DNA of 64,000 bases from Candidatus Moduliflexus flocculans (GTDB lineage: Bacteria; Moduliflexota; Moduliflexia; Moduliflexales; Moduliflexaceae). Where the stretch lies: assembly GCA_000739515.1 (NCBI GenBank), contig DF820459.1, forward strand, positions 315,599 through 379,598, read 5' to 3'. The position numbers and the translations under genes are program-made. Under the pieces are notes generated by a model. The model saw only the letters and a list, made by a program, of their open reading frames with translations, was not told the origin of the DNA and did not search any database. This document shows, piece after piece, positions 60,778 through 64,000 of this stretch (position 1 is its first letter; every line of letters starts with the position of its first letter).

Positions 60778-63123
60778 CTATTTTTCCAAAAATTCCAGGA
60801 GTTTTTGGGGCGGAAACTGAAACGTCACTTCCGGCCAGTTGCTTGGCTTTTCAGTTTTCAGAACGTAGGTGCGGCGACAGGAGCAGCCGGGGAAAAGCGG
60901 CGGGCTGAAAATATCTGTGGCCGGATCGTCCGGGTCCATCACCATGCCGTCGAGATACGCGCACAACGGGCAGGTTTCAATATCTGTCGTGGCGTGGTAA
61001 ATAACGCGCACCACGCCGCGCTTGCTTAAATCCGATTTCTGGCGCGGGCGTAATTGCTTGATTGCCGCCAACACGTCTTCGTCTGCCGAGACGTGAGAAC
61101 CCTGCGGTTGTCCATTCTGCGGAGATTCTGCGATCTGTTGGGCCACGCTGCGAGTATAGATCGGAATATCTTCAACAGGGGCTTCATGAGGCTCTGAGGA
61201 AAGGCTGAAATCTTCAGGCTCTGCAAAGGCGTATTCGATAGCTTTGCGTTCGCGATATTTTTTAGACATTAAGCCGCGCAATTTTTCGTGGAGTTCCATT
61301 TTGACAGGCGCGCTTTGGCGTTGGCGCGGCGCGTCTTCTTTATCCTGAACAACTGTCGGCTCCGGGGCTGTAGATTTTGAGCGTTCAGAGAGAGTTGACG
61401 GCAGCGAGACGTTTTCTGCCACAACCGCCGGGGCAGCGGGAGGAGTTGAGATTATCGGCGCGTGAATTTCGTCTGGCGGCTGTTTCGCTTCGTCTTTTGA
61501 CGCCGCAACTTCGTTCGACGTTGGCGCAAGCATTTCTTGCACTGCCGGGTCTTGCCATAATGCGTCAAAAGATACTGATGATGATTTTGGGGGCTGAGGC
61601 GTTGGTTTTTTGAGCGCGATGCCGACTGGCGGAGTCTGCGCTTCCGGGGCATGAACAACAATGACTTCCGGCTCAGGTTTCGGTAAGCCGCCAATATCCT
61701 GGCGAATTCGCGCATTCTTCTGTGATTGCGTGTCCGGCAACGCGGATAAGATAACTTCTTGCGTCATGCGGATGGCTGGAATGACATTCTCTATTTCGCG
61801 CAAGGCAATCTTCCAGAATTCGTTTTTGCATTTCGAACAGATCATTGTCTGTGGGCGATAAGGAGCGCCACAAGCAACACACGACACCAGGTGAGTATAG
61901 GAGACCTCTTGAAGATCGCGCAGATTGCGAGTCGCTAAATATTGGAGCGCCTTGCCAACGCATGGGGTTGAACTCACTTCAACTAAATCGGGAAATGTTT
62001 GCTGATCCGAGGTGAACGACGTCAGCGAAATTGCGACATCATGCCCGGCTGGCAGCACTCCGGCACGCGCATCATTTTGATAAAAATACTGCCAACGCGA
62101 GTCGCATTCTGGGTTCACGTATTTAGGGAGAAGCGCAAGGCCAATGGATAATTTTTCTTGCGATAATGCCGGACAGAAACCGCACGTGTATAACTGCCTG
62201 CGCAATCTTTCCGCAATGCGATCAGTGGCGATAATAAACAAGCCGGTCTCATCGTCTAACTCGCCATAATGAAACCAGCAGCACTCGATGCTTTTGGCGA
62301 CATCAGGCATATCAAGCTTATGGCAGCCAAAAACATTGAGCGAAAACGGGCTTGCTCCATAGCAGTATTGCGGCGTGTTGGCTTTTAGCGATTTTTTATA
62401 GCATTGGAACCATGTGCTAAAAATTTTTTCTTCCAATGGCAAATTATTCACAATCACATGATAGGTCGCGTGCGTATGAAGTTCTTCATGAAACAATTCG
62501 AAATCTTTGACATGTTTCAGGGGGAATCGAAGTTGGCAGATCGTTCCCGTTTCATCATTTCGAGGTTCGCGCGAACCGGTTTGATAGGGTTTATACACGG
62601 CGCGCAATTGATCGTGATCTGTAATTTCCTGTAGCGGGATTTCCAAATCAATAATCAATTCATCCGCTTGATATGGGGTAATGTCAATCAGGAATTGCTG
62701 CGGGCGGTTCTGCTCTGCAAATTCAGGGTAACTTTGCGCCAAAAGCTCCAGTTTTTCTTGCGCATCGCGATGTTCCGGCGCGATGGCAGAGACGGTGCCA
62801 AGACGTTTGACAAGGCGATCATACACGTCATGCGTCATGCTCTCTGGATACTGCGCGATCTTTTTTAATTCGGCATTGATACTCTGAAACAATCCATCCA
62901 TCTGAAATTTCAGCTTATGTACCTGGCACAATTCAAGATAGAGGGAAAGCTGTTCAGGCGAAATCTGCCCCGCGCCCGCAACAACATTCAGAGAAGGCTG
63001 CATGAGGGCTTGCAAAATAGAGACGGCTTCATTCACTTTTGCAATCTGGAGGCGCGGTGTTTTTAGCCGATTGGCCTTCCGCAAGGTTGCGGCAATTTTT
63101 CGTTCAAGTTCTTTTTTAGTCAT
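60778..63123 (-). CDS. large Cys-rich protein with Mu F-like C-terminal motif
   Basis: A 781-residue protein of unknown function. Residues 1-400 are a mixed helical region. A zinc ribbon lies at C415, C418, C429, C432. Residues about 470-610 are a Pro/Ala/Glu-rich disordered linker. The C terminus (705-755) has IYHATTDIETCPLCAYLDG, FSPPLFPGCSCRRTY: C718-x2-C721 and C747-x-C749, which resembles the tail of SPP1 gp7/phage Mu F-like proteins (D-x2-CPxC, PPxHPxCxC), here without the phage neighbours. No transmembrane segment or signal peptide. Confidence 0.7.
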   Translation of the reverse strand: MTKKELERKIAATLRKANRLKTPRLQIAKVNEAVSILQALMQPSLNVVAGAGQISPEQLSLYLELCQVHKLKFQMDGLFQSINAELKKIAQYPESMTHDVYDRLVKRLGTVSAIAPEHRDAQEKLELLAQSYPEFAEQNRPQQFLIDITPYQADELIIDLEIPLQEITDHDQLRAVYKPYQTGSREPRNDETGTICQLRFPLKHVKDFELFHEELHTHATYHVIVNNLPLEEKIFSTWFQCYKKSLKANTPQYCYGASPFSLNVFGCHKLDMPDVAKSIECCWFHYGELDDETGLFIIATDRIAERLRRQLYTCGFCPALSQEKLSIGLALLPKYVNPECDSRWQYFYQNDARAGVLPAGHDVAISLTSFTSDQQTFPDLVEVSSTPCVGKALQYLATRNLRDLQEVSYTHLVSCVACGAPYRPQTMICSKCKNEFWKIALREIENVIPAIRMTQEVILSALPDTQSQKNARIRQDIGGLPKPEPEVIVVHAPEAQTPPVGIALKKPTPQPPKSSSVSFDALWQDPAVQEMLAPTSNEVAASKDEAKQPPDEIHAPIISTPPAAPAVVAENVSLPSTLSERSKSTAPEPTVVQDKEDAPRQRQSAPVKMELHEKLRGLMSKKYRERKAIEYAFAEPEDFSLSSEPHEAPVEDIPIYTRSVAQQIAESPQNGQPQGSHVSADEDVLAAIKQLRPRQKSDLSKRGVVRVIYHATTDIETCPLCAYLDGMVMDPDDPATDIFSPPLFPGCSCRRTYVLKTEKPSNWPEVTFQFPPQKLLEFLEK

Positions 63124-63149
63124 AGTGTTCTATGTTGAAGGGCAATCTA

Positions 63150-63611
63150 TCAGGAATCTATCCTCACGCGCCCATTTGAAACAATGATTTTTATGCGAGT
63201 TTTCTGATTGCCTTCTAATTCTATGGTTGTACTCGCTGATGTTCCTGCTGGAGAAAATTTCAGTTTGCCGAACGCGGGAATTTTAACAAGCTTGATCCCT
63301 GCGAATTCTCTGTTGAGCATCACTCGACCAATTCCCGATACAATTCGATCCCCATTGCTTTCAACGGCCTGGTAATAATTGCCATGTTCGAAATCCTTTA
63401 GCTGTATTTCATGCGGCACGCCTTTTAACATCGCAAGCAGGCGGATCGCGTTCAGGTGATTGGCCAGGTTCAGCGCCGCAGCCTGGAGCCGCTGTTGCTG
63501 CATGTAGGCAACGAGATTTGGTATGCCGATGCCCGCAATCAATCCGATAATCGTGACAACGACAAGCAACTCAACCAGCGTCACGCCGGGGGAACGAGTT
63601 TGAGCGTTCAT
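63150..63611 (-). CDS. GspH/FimT-like pseudopilin
   Basis: A 153-residue prepilin. The type IV prepilin signal is GVTLVELLVVVTIIGLIAG: cleavage after Gly, then a hydrophobic helix with E at position 5. The rest is a beta-rich head like GspH. Such minor pseudopilins are part of type II secretion or type IV pilus machines. It lies next to the prepilin peptidase gene, a natural partner. Confidence 0.9.
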   Translation of the reverse strand: MNAQTRSPGVTLVELLVVVTIIGLIAGIGIPNLVAYMQQQRLQAAALNLANHLNAIRLLAMLKGVPHEIQLKDFEHGNYYQAVESNGDRIVSGIGRVMLNREFAGIKLVKIPAFGKLKFSPAGTSASTTIELEGNQKTRIKIIVSNGRVRIDS

Positions 63612-63621
63612 GGTATGTATT

Positions 63622-64000
63622 TTAACCTGATGGAATTAAAAAGGTCAAGTACCATTGTAAAAAATTTTCGCCGAAAAATAATGCGCAGAGCGCACCGACT
63701 GATAAAAATGGGCCAAAGGGAATATATTCGTTGCCTGTCGCTAATTTCATGGCGATGCCGATGATTGCTCCAATGAGCGAGGCAAAAAAAATGGTCAGCA
63801 GCACCATTTTCCAGCCTAAAAATGCGCCAATCATTGCCATTAATTTAACATCGCCGCCGCCCATTGCCTCTTTTTTAAACACAAGCTCGCCGAGAGAGCC
63901 GACAATCCAGATCATGCCTCCACCGACGAAGAGGCCGATTAACGAGTCATACCAGGGACGCGGAATAACAAATGACGCTGCAATACCGAGCGCAATGCCG
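63622..64000 (-). CDS. prepilin peptidase (PilD/GspO), partial at window edge
   Basis: The C-terminal ~126 residues of an A24-family aspartic peptidase that cleaves and N-methylates prepilins. The MGGGDVKLMA motif carries the second catalytic Asp. Several transmembrane helices follow. The frame is open to the window edge, so the N terminus and first catalytic Asp are outside. Confidence 0.9.
   Translation of the reverse strand, partial: GIALGIAASFVIPRPWYDSLIGLFVGGGMIWIVGSLGELVFKKEAMGGGDVKLMAMIGAFLGWKMVLLTIFFASLIGAIIGIAMKLATGNEYIPFGPFLSVGALCALFFGENFLQWYLTFLIPSG

Overview
This 64 kb window is a Gram-negative-type chromosome segment of roughly 50% G+C with short intergenic gaps and very many palindromic repeats. 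No rRNA gene or species marker is present, so the host cannot be named from sequence alone. An OmpA-type lipoprotein, a LysM protein, a YbgF-like TPR protein, a PEP-CTERM protein, a type II/IV prepilin with its peptidase, two large chemoreceptors, a redox-sensing Rex, an Fe-S aldo/keto reductase and a selenocysteine tRNA fit a motile or surface-building, probably anaerobic or facultative bacterium. The style recalls deltaproteobacteria-like or candidate-phylum genomes such as KSB3/Modulibacteria. That is an impression from memory, not a test.

Layout. 1-5.5 kb: selC tRNA, an HD-domain protein, a higBA pair whose toxin is broken by a 136-bp MITE, a MATE exporter and ruvX. 5.7-12 kb: a sugar-uptake locus (ArsR-type regulator, solute-binding protein, two permeases, GH2 glycosidase). 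12.3-13.3 kb: a PEP-CTERM gene behind a c-di-GMP-I riboswitch with an overlapping terminator and a sigma-54-like promoter. 14-21 kb: tRNA-Leu, MBL-fold nuclease, TPR and LysM envelope proteins, dprA, a response-regulator/kinase hybrid, a MocA-like nucleotidyltransferase and an ABC ATPase. 21.5-27.7 kb: a sugar isomerase, two aldo/keto reductases, a flavodoxin and a MocR regulator that lacks its PLP lysine. 28-36.3 kb: two solute-binding proteins and two poly-HAMP chemoreceptors, one split by a frameshift. 36.8-47 kb: housekeeping genes (topA, xerC-hslV-hslU, rex, ybaK-type deacylase). 47.2-52.3 kb: an insertion-sequence cluster with two nested pairs, IS1 inside an ISL2-like element and an IS256/MULE-like element inside an IS427-like element, on either side of an OmpA lipoprotein gene. 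52.5-58 kb: Uma2, a DUF4282 protein, a lipoprotein, sucC, sucD and malic enzyme. 58-64 kb: GAF/HD-GYP phosphodiesterase, VOC protein, M50 protease, a large Cys-rich protein, GspH-like pseudopilin and prepilin peptidase (cut by the window edge).

The strongest signals are mobile-element archaeology. Two identical 136-bp MITEs in opposite orientation each have a 10-bp target duplication. A second, 155-bp MITE has the same G/C-rich core but different ends; it landed in a Shine-Dalgarno sequence and duplicated it. Several proteins have lost a normally essential catalytic residue (MocR Lys, histidine-kinase His, XerC His).
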